Below, in pieces: positions 1 to 12,030 of a DNA stretch of 64,000 nucleotides (position 1 is its first letter; each line of letters begins with the position of its first letter). The notes below the pieces were generated by a model, which worked only from the letters and a program-made list of their open reading frames with translations, had not been told where the DNA came from and did no database searches. This stretch comes from Tigriopus japonicus (taxonomy: Eukaryota > Arthropoda > Copepoda > Harpacticoida > Harpacticidae). The stretch spans positions 68,958 to 132,957 of the forward strand of contig CM021318.1 of assembly GCA_010645155.1 (NCBI GenBank). The letters run 5' to 3'. Position numbers and translations under genes: made by a program.

Positions 1-112
1 ATTTTGGGTGAAAGTTTCATGTAAAATCAATAGATGACGTTACTAGCACTGCGTAGACGTTCCTTTAAAAACAATAGAGGTGCCATCTAGAGAACAAAAA
101 TGCTTGTTTTCT

Positions 113-1902
113 CTAATAATCTTCATAATCTTTGCGTTTAGCAAGACATTTTACTAACGCAAAGTGCCCATTCCTGGCAGCTTCATTCAAAGGAGTGTTC
201 AGTGCCTTATCTCTAGAATTCACCTCAGCCCCTCTTTCTATCAGAGCATGGACAACATCAACATACCCTTGACCCGCAGCCAAAAGTAGTGGTGTTGACC
301 CATCATTGCCTTTGGCATTCACATCCGCCCGATGATCCAAAAGAATCTGCACATGAGGTAACATCCCGTTGCTTGAAACAATGTGAAGGGCGGTCCATCC
401 AGAAGAATCGGTCACATTGACGTTTACACCGAATTCAAGAAGCACCTGAAGAAAAGCCGGATTGTCCAGAAAAGCTGCTTCAATGAGTGGGCTTTTGCCT
501 TTGGTTGGATTGACATCGGCTTTTGTGTGGGTTAATAGATATTTGAGGGTATCAATGGCCTTAACTTCGACTGAAAAGGCCACGGGAGTAGCATTGAAGA
601 CTGAAGAGTATTCGTTGACATCCAATTTGGATCTGTTGAGAAGAAACGCCACAATTTGGGGGAATGGGATGGCATAAAATAGCAGGCTTGTGCCTTCGGT
701 GTTTTTTAGCAAGGGATTTGCACCATTCCGCATAAGTGCCTTCACGACTTCAAAATGACCCCGTTTAGCAGCAAAAAATATTGGTGTTTCGCCTTTTTGA
801 AAAGATATTTCGTCCACTTGTACTCCCAAAACAATGAGCCGTTCAATAATCATAGTGTTGCCAGATTGAGCCGCTAAATGAAGGCAGGGGAGCACTTTTT
901 TGTTTGGATCTCCCTCAATCCTTGCACCCTGATCAATGAAGTAAAGTGATGTGGACGTGTGTGAATTTGTAATTGCTGAATGCAATGAAAATTCAAGGTC
1001 AATGTCAGCTCCTGCTTCTACAAGAACCTTGACTATTGGAAGATTACCCTCTGATGCGGCTATCTTCAGCGGGGTCATATTCCCTGAGGAGCTCACCTTA
1101 TTTAAATGAGCTGTGCTCAAAGGAAGCAAGAGGTTGACCACATCCAGACTTCCACTTATTACGGCCATGAGTAAAGGAGATTGACCCATATTATCCAGAG
1201 AGTCTGGAATAGTCAGACCAGAATTTAAAAGGTAGTGGACAACGTCTGCATGTCCTGCAGCTGCTGCCATAAACAGAGAGTTTCTTCCTCGTTTGTCTTT
1301 TGCTTGTAGAGAGGCTCCATGCGCCACTAGATATTTGACACAATCAAGGCAACCCTTAGAACTGGTCAATATGAGTGGAACCGATTGAAAAGCATTCTTG
1401 TCGTTTACGTCCAACCCTAAGCATTCAATAAGGTATTCCATGACCGTCAGCAAACCTCTTTCACTGGAGGCATGGAGGGGTGAATTCCTCTCCTTATTTT
1501 TAATCGTAGGGTCAGCGCCTTGTTTGATTAGTAACTTGGCGGTATTTAAATGATCAAACAAGCAGGATAGATAAAATGCAGTGCGCCCATCTTTGGCTTG
1601 AACGTTAATTTTGGCGCCATTTTCCAAGAGAACTCGAATGGTCTCCGTTGAACCAACTTGAGCAGCTGCGTGCAACGCAGTGTGACCAGAATGAGAGGCG
1701 CTATCTACGTTTGCGCCTTGCTCAATCAAGTATTTCACGGTTTCTGTGTGCCCACCCCAAGAGGCCAGAAGCAAATTGTCGTGTCCTTCTTTATTCAAGC
1801 TCTCTAATTGAGCTCCTTGCTTGACCAGCATCTCGAGGGCTGTTGTATTTCCGAGCTCCAAGGCTTCGATCAGTTGGACATTGAGGATACGCTGAAATCC
1901 AA
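113..1902 (-). CDS. Ankyrin-repeat protein, 3' exon (5' exon not identified)
   Basis: One long open exon encodes about 596 residues made almost entirely of tandem ankyrin repeats, roughly 17 units of about 33 residues. Repeated cores such as TALHAAAQVGSTETIRVLLE, TPIFFAAKRGHFEVVKALM and TPLLLAAGQGYVDVVHALIE are plain. Some units (the stretch after FNATPVAFSVEV, for example) are degenerate. The reading frame ends at TAG 113-115 with KDYEDY. No in-frame ATG lies near the 5' end. The frame instead runs back into a polypyrimidine tract ending CTATTTCAG, so I place a splice acceptor at 1903 and the exon start at 1902. An internal ATG at 1834 is an alternative start. No other domain (death, SOCS, kinase, membrane) is visible, so the partner cannot be named. 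Ankyrin arrays generally act as protein-binding scaffolds. I did not find the first exon. Confidence 0.85.
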
Positions 1903-2274
1903 CTGAAATAGAAAACAATTTTTAGACTTATAGTCTGGGGAGGTTAAGTGGCAAAAGGTGGCAAAATCCTTTTGATTGTTTTTCCAGTACATATATTTGC
2001 CTATCTGCCTCGAATTTAATGCATAGAAGCTCATGGGAAAGAAGCACCAACTTGACCCTAACGACAAGTGTCTTTAAGGTGAAGCTGAAAAAAGCTCATC
2101 AAACCTAGAGGTGCAGCCAATAAGAGCATTTGATCTAAAAAATACCAGATCGCCACCTTGAGCACGGCATATTATGCAATACGATAACTGAATTAATCGT
2201 GATTGGCATGATTTAAGGTGATTGCATAGTCAAATTTCGTTTTGACTCTAACTTCCTGAGTTGTTGATGGTGGT

Positions 2275-3251
2275 TAGGGCAATTGAAGTGTGGCTTTGTT
2301 GTGCCTTTTCATGGAACGAGAGCGTCGACATTTGCCACGGCTAGCTTGCACACTTGAAAAGAGACAAAATTCAGCATTTCTCAAGCAACTGTGCCAAACA
2401 TGTAACATAATTTCCTATTTGATGTAGCTAAACTATCATTACATTTCTAGAACAAGTCAATGCAACATATTTTGCACAATTTCTTGAATTATGCCTAGTT
2501 TTGTCTCTTTGCAAGTGCAAGTCCACAGTGCAAGTTGGTCGTGGCAGATGTCGACGCTCTCGCTCCATGAAAAGGCACAACAAAGCCACACTTCAATGGG
2601 GGATGCAGGGGGAGGTTTGAGTGATCTCTTCAAAAATCTTATCGCAGGCCGATGAAAGAAGAGAAAAGGCTTGTTTGGCAACAGTGGGTGGCTGGTGTGA
2701 ATTTGGGCAGTTTAAGGGTTTTCGCAATTAACAAACCGCCCTTGCGAATTAGATGCCATGAAAAATGTCGAATTGCAAGTTTGAACACCTTTGGTTAGGA
2801 TTTTGGAAAAAAATGCACACTTTATTTGCTCGTTCTTGCACGAAAAAACTCTCAACAAAAGGCCACTTTTTTTGGGTAAGTACAAGTGTAAGTGATGTTA
2901 TAAGCACTGATTTGTATTGTAAAGCTCCAAAACCATCATGGTATCAAACAAAATGCCGTTTTTTGTACGTGTTTCTCTTCAATATCAAAGGTCTTTTTTA
3001 AGTGCTTGCCATTTTTTGATCAAAAGAATAATTTTGCAAATTCTTACAAAACCGAGAGTCAAAATGTCCAAACTGGCAATTCGACAATTTTTGTAGCATC
3101 TAAGTCATAAGGGCGGTCAGTAAAACACGAAAACCCTTGCACTGACCAAAATCTTACATTGACGAACAAGCCTTTTCTCTACTTTCATCCGCCCGCGATA
3201 AGATTTTTGAAGAGATCACTCAAACCTCCCCCTGCATCTCCCATTGCCCTA
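2275..3251. repeat. Compound foldback element with nested inverted repeats
   Basis: The ends read TAGGGCAAT and ATTGCCCTA, an inverted pair. Inside, about 95 bp at 2278-2375 returns inverted at about 2500-2594. A second pair of arms of about 190 bp lies at about 2595-2795 and 3053-3246; both share CAATGGG(A/G)GATGCAGGGGG and its complement. No transposase is visible. This is a non-autonomous foldback or MITE-like element. No clear target duplication was found. Confidence 0.65.
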
Positions 3252-3516
3252 TGGAAAATATTTGAAGCTTCAAAAAAGACCAACAACTTGACCTCGTTGA
3301 CGCTTCTTTCCCATGAACTTATTCAGTTGAAGAGTCTATCGATTTCAATTCTTTGTAGAACCATTGTAGTTATGAGAGTACATGCATGGTATTGACTTGT
3401 CCCATCTGGGACTAGTAACCCTTCTTGGGACAAGATTTTAATACTTTTGCAACATTTTCTTTTGGTTTTCTTGTTCGGCTTTTACTTTTTCGATTTTCTT
3501 CCGATTTCTTTCAGAA

Positions 3517-3665
3517 AGCCTAGTTAGCTGTGCGGTCTAATTTGCGGTTGTATGTTGGAGTGCTTGTAATATGTAAGTGCTTCTCCAGATGCGTAAATTC
3601 GAATCCTGTTGGATGGAAATGAGCTGTTGGGAGAAAACTTGCGCTTGACTTACATTCCATTCAAG
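3517..3665 (+). repeat. tRNA-derived SINE-like repeat, copy 1
   Basis: The segment resembles a tRNA with a long variable arm, including a B-box-like AATTCGAATCC, followed by a unique tail containing GAGCTGTTGGGAGAAA. A diverged relative with the same order lies at about 24889-25060. Boundaries are approximate. Confidence 0.5.
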
Positions 3666-3870
3666 ATTTATGTTTTGGCAATCAATGGGCATTTTCCTTC
3701 TTGTGCCAAGTGAAGGGGTTGGAACAGAAAAACATCATGCGCGTACTCTTTTACCATGATGGCTCTATTTGAAAGTCTTTGTTCCTGAGCCCAGCATATC
3801 ACGTAAATCGACAAACTCTTGTGAAGGAGTTTAACTTAATCCTTTTTCTTCTATTCTTGGATTTTGGGTA

Positions 3871-4389
3871 TTACCTTTTCCTAAGTACTCTAATGTTGAT
3901 CAGAAGTGATAAATTGCAACTTTTACCGCAATTCCTCGAGTCCAACTTTTTAGTAAAGTCTTGCAAAAGATCCTGTCCACTGATATATACTGCTCTATCG
4001 GATCCCAATGGTTTGAGAAGTGGTGTGGTTGGAACCCGATCAGTCATTAGTGGAATCAAATCCTGAGAGCTTGCGTCTCTTATGCATCCCACAATATGGA
4101 ACGGTGTACCTAATACCAATCAAAACATATAATATCATACATGAAAATGGATTCTCTTTCCTCATGCCTGACCTTCAGCTTGTGTTTTGATCTCGTCTGG
4201 GCACGTCCATAATTGAGTGCCGACTGAAAAGTCTCCCTTCTGATATCCGGTCAAGGCGATGGGTTCTTTAGAAGTCTCTCCGCAGACTTTGTCGATTTTG
4301 AATGATACCCTCTTTTCAGTGGCTTTCGCCCGAGTTGTGGTCAGGAAAAGAACAAGAACCAAGAGGGAATGGAATTTGACACGAACCAT
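3871..4389 (-). CDS. Orphan secreted protein, two recognised exons
   Basis: Exon 1 is 4389..4173. ATG at 4389 opens MVRVKFHSLLVLVLFLTTTR, a clear signal peptide, and leads to a GAAG|GTCAGG donor. Exon 2 starts at 4109 after the acceptor TATTAG, and a glycine codon is split across the junction (G|GT). It continues TPFHIVGCIRDASSQDLIP and on to a TGA/TAA-rich region. If unspliced, the frame ends at TAA 3871-3873. An AAAAG|GTAATA donor at 3875 would instead allow a further short exon. The mature part has paired cysteines (KVCGE, LWTCPDE, VGCIRD, RNCGKSC). I do not recognise the family. The signal peptide and a phase-consistent intron are the evidence that this is a real gene. Confidence 0.6.
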
Positions 4390-7316
4390 CCTATTACTTG
4401 GGTTCAAAGTAATATATCAAAAGGAGACTCCGGTAATAAATGCTCTATATTTCATTCAAATCAAAACCAAAAATAAGACTTTGTACTCAAATGAAAGCAT
4501 AAGGCAGAACTTACGTTATGTTTGAAACCTTTCCGAGTACTTGACAAATTGACAAAATCAGTTGGAGCATTAGGGTCTTTGATAAGGTATTATTGTATGG
4601 GCTTCCGGTGTCCTGTCTCACAGAAACTTGCAAAATAATCATTGTCTTTGAAGAGGTCAAGGTTCAAATCAAAATTTTCAGAATTTGTTTGCAAAACGTG
4701 TTTTGCTGATTGTAACAAAATTCCTTTTGATTTCTTTTTAAATGCTTATCAAATAGATCGACTTCTTGATCGAAACAATGTGGGGAGATCAGGGGCTAGT
4801 GTTTTAGCTGCAAAGATCGATCTCATGATCGGACTTCTAGTACTATAGTACGATCTTGAAATCGATCTTTTGCGTCTAAAAACAAGCCTCAGTGTGGTCA
4901 TTAATGGAAGTTTTTTTTCATTGGTGGTTCTGCTCTTTTCTTTATTCCCTCACTCCCGAGATTGGGTCGGTATCGTGATGACAAGGCCTGGGAATTCAAT
5001 GCAAATAAAAGATGCATTAAATGTTCTTCAAAATGAAAATTAAAAAGGCCCAGAATGCAAATAAAAGTGCAAATAAAATCATATATTAGGGGCATTTTAT
5101 GTTACGTTTTGGGTTTTTAAGGTCTGGGTTGTCGATTCAAAATTTTGATTTCAATTGTCTGTCTCTTGAGCATCATTGAGAACTTATGTTCATTTCTTTG
5201 ATTCTTTTTTCTGCCTGTGGATGTGAAAAGGCAACACAAATTAGACTTATAATCGAGTGAAAAAACCTCCTCAAATTTAGCCGTTATTCGGTTCCAAATC
5301 TATTGTCGTTGTCAATTCCATTTTTCAAACTCTAACTTTAAAAAAAACCTAAAATTTCTTAAAAAGTATTGTTCTTGCTGGCATCCCTCAGTTATTAAGG
5401 TGGGTAAAATCTGCGGTGCTTACACTGGGTCGAGGGGAGCTTTGTTATTCAAGGTACAGAAGTTTAGTTTACCTGAATCCAAGAAGCACTAAATTTCAGG
5501 AGTTGGAGGCTAACGATGAGAACTATGATTTCCTGTAGGATTAATTAAATTGCGTTCTTCTTTTCAAACGAGACCTGGCTTGTAATGAGTAGACCACGTT
5601 TTTGAAATTTCAGCTCAATCGAAATGTCGGTGTGAAAAGCTATGCCTTCTCGAACCTATGTTCATAGAATAAATGAACTTGCCCTTTTGTGGTAAAGCAA
5701 TTACCAGAAAAGGGGCTAGTTCATTCCTTCCCGGTATGAGATGCACTGACCTTTGAGTGAGCATAGCTTTTGACTCCGACGTTTGGTTGAGCTTAAAATT
5801 GACATATGTTTTCTTGTCAACATTTGCAAGGTCTCATTTACAGACGAACGTAATTGAATTGTTCCTGCTGGAAATCATGATTCTTCTCGTTAGCCTCCCA
5901 GTCCAGAGAAATTCAGTGGTTCTTACTGTATCTAAGCGTAGGCATGAATGATCTCATAAGGTGAGGACAAATAGAAAGAAGGAAAGGGAAAGCAAGTTTA
6001 TTTTAATAAAGTAGTTTTGCTCGACCGGTAACAAGTGATGTGTATCGAACCAAGAGTGCTGCCAGTTTTGACTCGGAAGTTTATCACTATTAAAAAGGGC
6101 AGGTTGCATTGAACTTTTTGAAAAGACCTAAACAGGGACCAATTTGGCAACTTTCGAACTAATTCGATTTCGAGTTCCTTTGATAGTTTTAGCTGGCAGT
6201 GCTGCTTTTTGTATGGTAGATAAGGTGTTGAAAAGTTTAGTTATGGTCAGATTTTTGACCCTAAAAACCAGAATGGCAAAACTCTGCCAAAAATCCAACT
6301 CGACAAACATCAGAATCAGTAACTTCAAGTGCCTCCTTCGAGGTAAGAAAGCAAGTCGGTCATGATTAACATATGGCTTTGCAATAAACCCTTTCCATTC
6401 TCTGCAGTGGTCCCTCTATCGCTCACAATGATTATGTGAACTCATTGCAAACGAGTCTGATTTGACCCCTACCCTCGTGCAGTGCAAGTTGTTCCAAAAC
6501 GGGGATACTTGTGTGGTAAGCCATCTACATGCTATGGTAGACACGTTTGAACCAAAGCACTTGTTAATTTTTCTTCTATGGAGACAAGGAAGTTGGTTGG
6601 CCCAACCGGAAAGAAAAAAGTTATCACGAAACCAGGCCTGAGTCATCCATTGTTTCAAGAATATTAACGGTTTCAGTGAATCTTTTGAAATTTGGACAGA
6701 AAAAAATCTGCTCTGTCCAAAAAAATGAACAATCAAACTGAAATGGAAAGAATTCTGTAAATGAAATAAATACTTGGTCAGCTTGGCTTTTTGAGGCCAA
6801 TTTTGATCGCCGTAACGGATTTTAATCCAAAATAGAAAATCGGACCTCCAACCTCAAAAAATATGGAAATTCTGGGTTGAATATTTATCCAAATCTTGCG
6901 CTGTAAAAATTAATCAAACAAGGATTACCAGGTATTATAGCCAAGTGTTTCCGTCGTTGCCAATTATTCATAAACAATTTGGATTTTTCAATCAAAATGT
7001 TCACAAAAATAGCAATTCATTTTCCGTAACTACTTACAAATTTAGTGATGTTTTCTTACATATTGTTTAAACATTTGGCCTTCACAAAAAAAAAACATTT
7101 TCGGCCGCTCTACTTATTAGCAAACTTTTTTGAAAAAGGGGTATTCACATTTTGGACAGAAATAACAATACAATTAATTACGTGCGAAATCTTTTCATTT
7201 TTCATTTGTCTATTTTTAAGTATTTTACCTTCTCCGAATGAACACTAGAAATGGCGCGATTTAGTGTGACAGGGAATTTAGGAGCATTGAACCCAGCCAC
7301 ATGACTCACCCATAGT
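4390..7316. other. Intergenic stretch between two orphan genes
   Basis: Apart from the palindromic MITE copy at 5480-5925, I see only AT-rich sequence and short frames open on both strands (for example 6128-6365). No coding, RNA or splice signals could be supported. Confidence 0.5.
5480..5925. mobile_element. Palindromic MITE with 7-bp target duplication, copy 1
   Basis: Termini CAAGAAGCACT and AGTGGTTCTTA flank a body that is largely palindromic around CCCTTTTGTGGTAAAGC / AATTACCAGAAAAGGG. Flanks are CTGAATC (5473-5479) and CTGTATC (5926-5932), a 7-bp duplication with one mismatch. Three other copies are in this window. No coding capacity. Confidence 0.85.
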
Positions 7317-7325
7317 TATAAAAGG
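7317..7325 (+). promoter_or_regulatory. TATA box
   Basis: TATAAAAGG lies 122 bases upstream of the ATG of the 229-residue orphan gene. A start of transcription about 30 bases downstream would leave a leader of about 90 bases. Confidence 0.65.
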
Positions 7326-7438
7326 CAGACGCAGTTTTCAAGATATGTTATCTTTCTAAGATTAAAAAACTCTCATCAAAGACATGAATTAGTATCAGAT
7401 TTTTCTTGAATGTGGATCTTCACTTGAAAAAAAGTACC

Positions 7439-8128
7439 ATGAAGAAATGGGCTGTCTTTATCATCGTTGCCTTCATCCTGTTTGAATTGTTCAGAAAAAA
7501 ATCGACCGCAGGCTCAACATCTAGGGACATTCATATCATCATCCTGAGTGCGAATCATCAAGACCGAGAAACATATGAACTGCACCAAGAATGCTCGGAT
7601 TCCAAGACAGTCGTTGAGGTCCTATCAGATTATTACACCACAAGGGGTTTTGAAAGGAATTGTCGTGTGAGAGCCCAGATTCAAGGAAGCGATTCCCCAC
7701 CACGTTTCACCCAGTGGGAAACCCTTGGAAACAACAATGATGTGTACCACTTGATTGAAAATGGGTTCAATTCCAGCACAATTGGTTCAACCGTATCCGT
7801 GACCTTTGAAATTATGCGCTCGCCCAAGTTTGCTGACATAGAACCAATGTGCCGGGTCTACCTGGATGAAAAATCACACGTCCTTGAGGCGGAGGGCAAT
7901 AAATGTGCTCATCATTTTCCCTACGACCCAAAAGATTGGGAGAAAGAAATTTACATGAGGCGGGTGGATTTGGAAATTGATTCGCGAAAAGAATTCATTT
8001 ACAAGTGCCTTGGCAAAGATGGATGTAACTTGAACAATGGGGTTCGTCCTTTGCGGGTGCAAACTGAATGCTGCATTCTTTTCATGTTAATGGCTTTCGT
8101 GCATTGTGTCAGTTTTATGATAAATTGA
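7439..8128 (+). CDS. Orphan secreted or GPI-anchored protein, single exon
   Basis: The ATG at 7439 sits in a good context (ACCATGA) and opens a 229-residue frame without introns. The frame extends upstream to a TTG, but no earlier ATG is in frame. Residues about 5-18 (WAVFIIVAFILFEL) form a signal peptide or signal anchor. The middle has scattered cysteines and NSS, and ends with YKCLGKDGCNLNNG. This resembles the closing cysteine pattern of Ly6/three-finger proteins, though the rest does not clearly fit. The last 20 residues (CCILFMLMAFVHCVSFMIN) are hydrophobic, as in a GPI-attachment signal or membrane anchor. A TATA box at 7317 supports an expressed gene. The family is not recognised. No AATAAA was seen just downstream. 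Confidence 0.65.
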   Translation: MKKWAVFIIVAFILFELFRKKSTAGSTSRDIHIIILSANHQDRETYELHQECSDSKTVVEVLSDYYTTRGFERNCRVRAQIQGSDSPPRFTQWETLGNNNDVYHLIENGFNSSTIGSTVSVTFEIMRSPKFADIEPMCRVYLDEKSHVLEAEGNKCAHHFPYDPKDWEKEIYMRRVDLEIDSRKEFIYKCLGKDGCNLNNGVRPLRVQTECCILFMLMAFVHCVSFMIN

Positions 8129-9680
8129 GAAATCCAAGTCATGAAAGAAATCCCTGAATTCGTTATCATGACGCCCTCTGCCTTTAGAGTTTTCATTTTT
8201 TATAAGTCAACAACCATCCTTTAAGACAAGATATCCTAAAGCATTGCTTTGCATTTATGGATATCAACCACTCGACCACACTAGCTTAAAATGGCAAAGC
8301 AGGATGAATGGAACAGTGTAATCCAGGTTTGTAGCCGCTTTTTTAAATGTTGCGCTGGGGCCTCGCTCCCAGTTTTTTCCGCTTGTGGTAGCTTGGAAAA
8401 AGTGCGAGTGGTTCAGTTAAAAAGTGATTAATCAGACTTGTGTTAAACCTATTGTCAAAATGAGAACAGAATTGACGAGGGTAGAGACAAAAGTAAGTCA
8501 TCAAACAACCGATCTCAAAATTGGTTGATGAAATGTTGAATATTTTGGGATCTACAACAAGCCAATGTTATAACTAATTGGGTCCCATTGTACACTCGTA
8601 AATTGTGCGACAAATTATTGACTTGCAGAATAGGCATGCCATTATTTTTGTCAAATTGAAAGTACTCCACACCCAGTTTTGGTCATTTTTAGCAGGAGTT
8701 GGCCTTTAAAGTTACCAATACTACGTGATATCTCATGTCTCGTAAGATCCAGCTTTTTGGCCTTCTGATACTTAGAAGTCAAGGAGATGCATAATTCTGG
8801 GATACGATTGGACATATTAGCATCAAGCAGTCGCGAGCCAGGTGTTTGCACATTTCAATTTTCCTGATCGCGATAAGCAAGAGAGAGTCGCTTCTTAATA
8901 AGGGAGCTCAGAAAGTGCATCTGCAGGGTGTGCCATATTAAAATGAACAAAGAAAATGGAAATGGAATCAAGGGAATCATTCTGCATAGGTGCCTTCTAT
9001 CTGTCCATATAGTTGTCAATATTGCAATAAAGGCACTAAGATAGCTTTTATTATCAAATGTCAAAGGTTGAAAATAAATGGCAAAAAAACGAAGCCTTCA
9101 AAGACCTACATACAACGTATGGAAACATTCAAAATGATTAATACAATAGCTGGAAATCTTAAAATAGCAAATGAAATGACATGAACTTGTATATTTCGAA
9201 TTTGAGGGTAAAGCAATACTGACGTCATTTGTATATGTCCATTTTTTCCCAATATGGCTCTCTGAGTTCAAATCTTTGATTTCATTTTTCTCATCTTATA
9301 AAAAATGGCTAAAAAACCGCATATAGCAACTTGAAATCTGCACCTTACTATTTTCTCTCTCATAGAAGCCATTACAATTGGAAAGTGGATAAGGATTAAG
9401 ATCCCAAGAAGGAGGGAGCAACATTTACTGCAAATTTATAATGTTAAAATAATCTTGCCCCCCAAAAAGACACATTTTGAAAGTGAGAAAGGATTAAAAA
9501 GCGGCATAGCTTGCTTAAGCTTGCTTCTACTTGGTGAATTTCATTGATAAGGTGTTTCTAAGAAAAATACATTTTACTTAAATATACCTTCCTAGGCCAG
9601 TTTTCAAGTGGTACACCCTGTAGATGACCTTGTTCATGATGGCAGTGAAGTTAGCCAAGGATGGCTCAAGCCAGGATTAC

Positions 9681-9795
9681 TTTCAAAATACACACTGGGT
9701 CCGATTAGTACAATGAAAATTAAACGGAACAATATATTTGCTGCAAAAACCTCACATTTTAGTACAATGATCGGACCCAGTGTGTATTTTTGAAA
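9681..9795. repeat. Small hairpin MITE
   Basis: TTTCAAAATACACACTGGGT followed by CCGAT on the left is mirrored by ATCGGACCCAGTGTGTATTT and TTGAAA on the right, separated by about 55 bases. Confidence 0.65.
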
Positions 9796-10814
9796 TTCGT
9801 CTTGACGTACAGTGGTCCCTGAGTTAGCCCAAACCTCCACCCTCTAAAATTACCACTCATCCCTGTTTTTAGAGGTCAATGATTGACGACAAAACGTTAA
9901 TTTTCTTAGACTTAGATGTGATGATCTTCAGCTGTACGTCTTTTTTGCATAAAATATCTGACAAAATAGGTTTGCGAATGGATGCATTTTCGATTACGAT
10001 ATCCTCTTCACAGAAGTTGTGTTGAAAATGTGGAGGATGTTCATGGAATCTTTGAAACATTGTTAAGTACCTGAACACGTTCCAAACTTTCAAAAAAGTA
10101 GTCAATGGTTCGTGCGTCCTCAACATCAGACGTATTTTTTCATGACATATTCGCTTCTGTTTTCGAAGAGAGTTGGGCGCACAGAGCTTTTAAGAAACAG
10201 ATGGCAAATTTTGACTTTGGATGAATTTGTCATTTCATGACATTTGACAGATTCTTGTTCCTTGTTTCTCCTACTCAATCTCTTGAATCCTGGATCAGGG
10301 CAAATTTCCCTCCGCATTAAATTTAGCTCATGTTGCATTTTTAAAGTAGAGATGTTTTGCTTGCAATTATAGGCACATTTCCCTGGCCTGCAGTTTGCAT
10401 TTTTTTTTTTGAGAAGATCATGAAATCTAAGCTTGTATATTGTTTAAAGGTCTATGATATTATTTCCCCAGGACACCACGTTTCAATAATCATCCAATTG
10501 ATTAACAATTTAGCACAGTTTATTGACATTTGGTCAATAAGTCATTGAGTCATCAGCCAGTTGATGTAGTTTATCTTGAATTTAGCATGACCATTGATAA
10601 GGTGCATAATTCATGGTCTTGCTTCATCAACTCAAACAGTGGGAAGCAGGGTAAGATCCAGAGTGAGATTGAAAGCTTCATTAGTGAAAGGATGCAAATC
10701 CTGAGGCTGAAGGATCAATGAGTGGCATGAACAATTCAAAAAAACACATTTGTTTCACCTAGATAGGTCTCACATGACTTAGCATGCCCTTAGCACATCC
10801 TACCTGGGCGCGTT

Positions 10815-11105
10815 CTCTTGTTCTCAAAATGAACAACTCACCATCAGAGCAAGCCTTTTTAAGGAAGCAAAGTTAAGCTTCAATCAAAGAGAAAGTGACA
10901 ATCAGTGCCATCTTGAGGTAGAAACGGTTGTGGGTGCTTCCATTTAGTCTTTGGCCTTAATTTGTGATTAATCAGCATGGCTTTTTGATTTTTGAACACA
11001 ATAATATCGTAGCTGAGCTCTAAAAGACTTGAAATATGAAGAGAAATCCACTTTCAGATGGAAGCTACAATTTTGGCAACAAGTGCAGTTGAGGATAGAT
11101 CTGCA
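10815..11105 (-). repeat. Dispersed repeat family B, copy in reverse orientation
   Basis: Read on the minus strand this matches the copies at about 27130-27500 and 59555-59950. Shared landmarks include TGTTCAAAAATCAAAAAG, ACAACCGTTTCTACCTCAAG and GTTCATTTTGAGAACAAGAG. No coding frame is seen. Confidence 0.7.
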
Positions 11106-12030
11106 ATCAAGAAAATTTGGCCCTGTTTTGGCTCCATCTAGTGGCAATTTTTGAAACCTTCATTTAAAATTCTTCATTCCACAAAGTTCCATTTTAGGTC
11201 TGCTCTTTTCCATAATTTTCGTTGCCCCTCTTAATAAGTTTGGTACAAACGTCAGTATTACATCTTATGTTGAAGATCCAAAATTAGTTTGAGAAGGAAT
11301 GGTTAGGACTCAAAAAGTTCAGTTGATTAGTTGGAGAAGGTCTTCCCTCTTTTGCATGAAGTTCTGCCATTTTCTGCAAGTATTTTTGCCTGGCGGCAGA
11401 AGCACGACATTCATTCATTTGCCATCACTGAATGCAGTCAAGAACTGGAGATCATCGTTTTAGATCCCAAAATGCTCAACATTTCACCAACCAATTTTGA
11501 GATCGGTTGTTTGATGACTTACATATGTCTCTACCTTCGTCAATTCTGTTATCATTTCGACAATAGGTTTAACACAAGTCTGATTAATCACTTTTTAACT
11601 GAACCACTCGCACTTTTTCCAAGCTACCACAGGCGGAAAAAACTGGGAGCGAGGCCCCAGCGCAACATTTAAAAAAGCGGCTACAAACCTGGATTACACT
11701 GTTCCATTCATGCATTTAGAAAGTAAAGTGGCTTGTCATTGACAGAAAATATTCTAAGCGCATGACTTCTTGTTAAAAATGATTTGGAATTATTATTTTC
11801 TATCACTGACAAGCAATTTTGCTTTCCAAGATAAACTGGAGGAGCTTAGATTGCGGCGCCTTTGTAGTGATTGAGACGTATCCTTGTTGTTAGAGATGCA
11901 TTATTTTTAATTATGAAAATGCAAACTGGTCTGCCCAAAAATGCCAATGAAATCCACCAAAATACCAAAAGCATAAAAAACGCCAAAATTTAAAAGAAAT
12001 GTCCAATAATTCTCTAGATGTAAGTCAAAT

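Larger units (their letters stand above)
1903..3870. other. Intergenic stretch without a supported gene
   Basis: Short open frames here are shadows without coding character. The first exon of the ankyrin gene may lie here but could not be recognised. Most of the stretch is the foldback element at 2275-3251 and a tRNA-derived repeat at about 3517-3665. Confidence 0.5.
8304..11711. mobile_element. 3.4-kb structure with 251-bp terminal inverted repeats
   Basis: The arm 8304-8554 (starting ATGAATGGAACAGTG) matches, inverted, the arm 11461-11711 (ending CACTGTTCCATTCAT). Both arms are 251 bases with modest divergence. The interior holds no transposase frame. It does hold a small hairpin element (9681-9795) and an inverted copy of a dispersed repeat (about 10815-11105). 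No target duplication is obvious. It is best read as an old non-autonomous DNA transposon with long inverted repeats; a segmental inverted duplication is the alternative. Confidence 0.65.

Noticed and set aside
6128..6365. Frames open on both strands near 6.2 kb
   Set aside because: No codon character, splice signals or recognisable motif on either strand.
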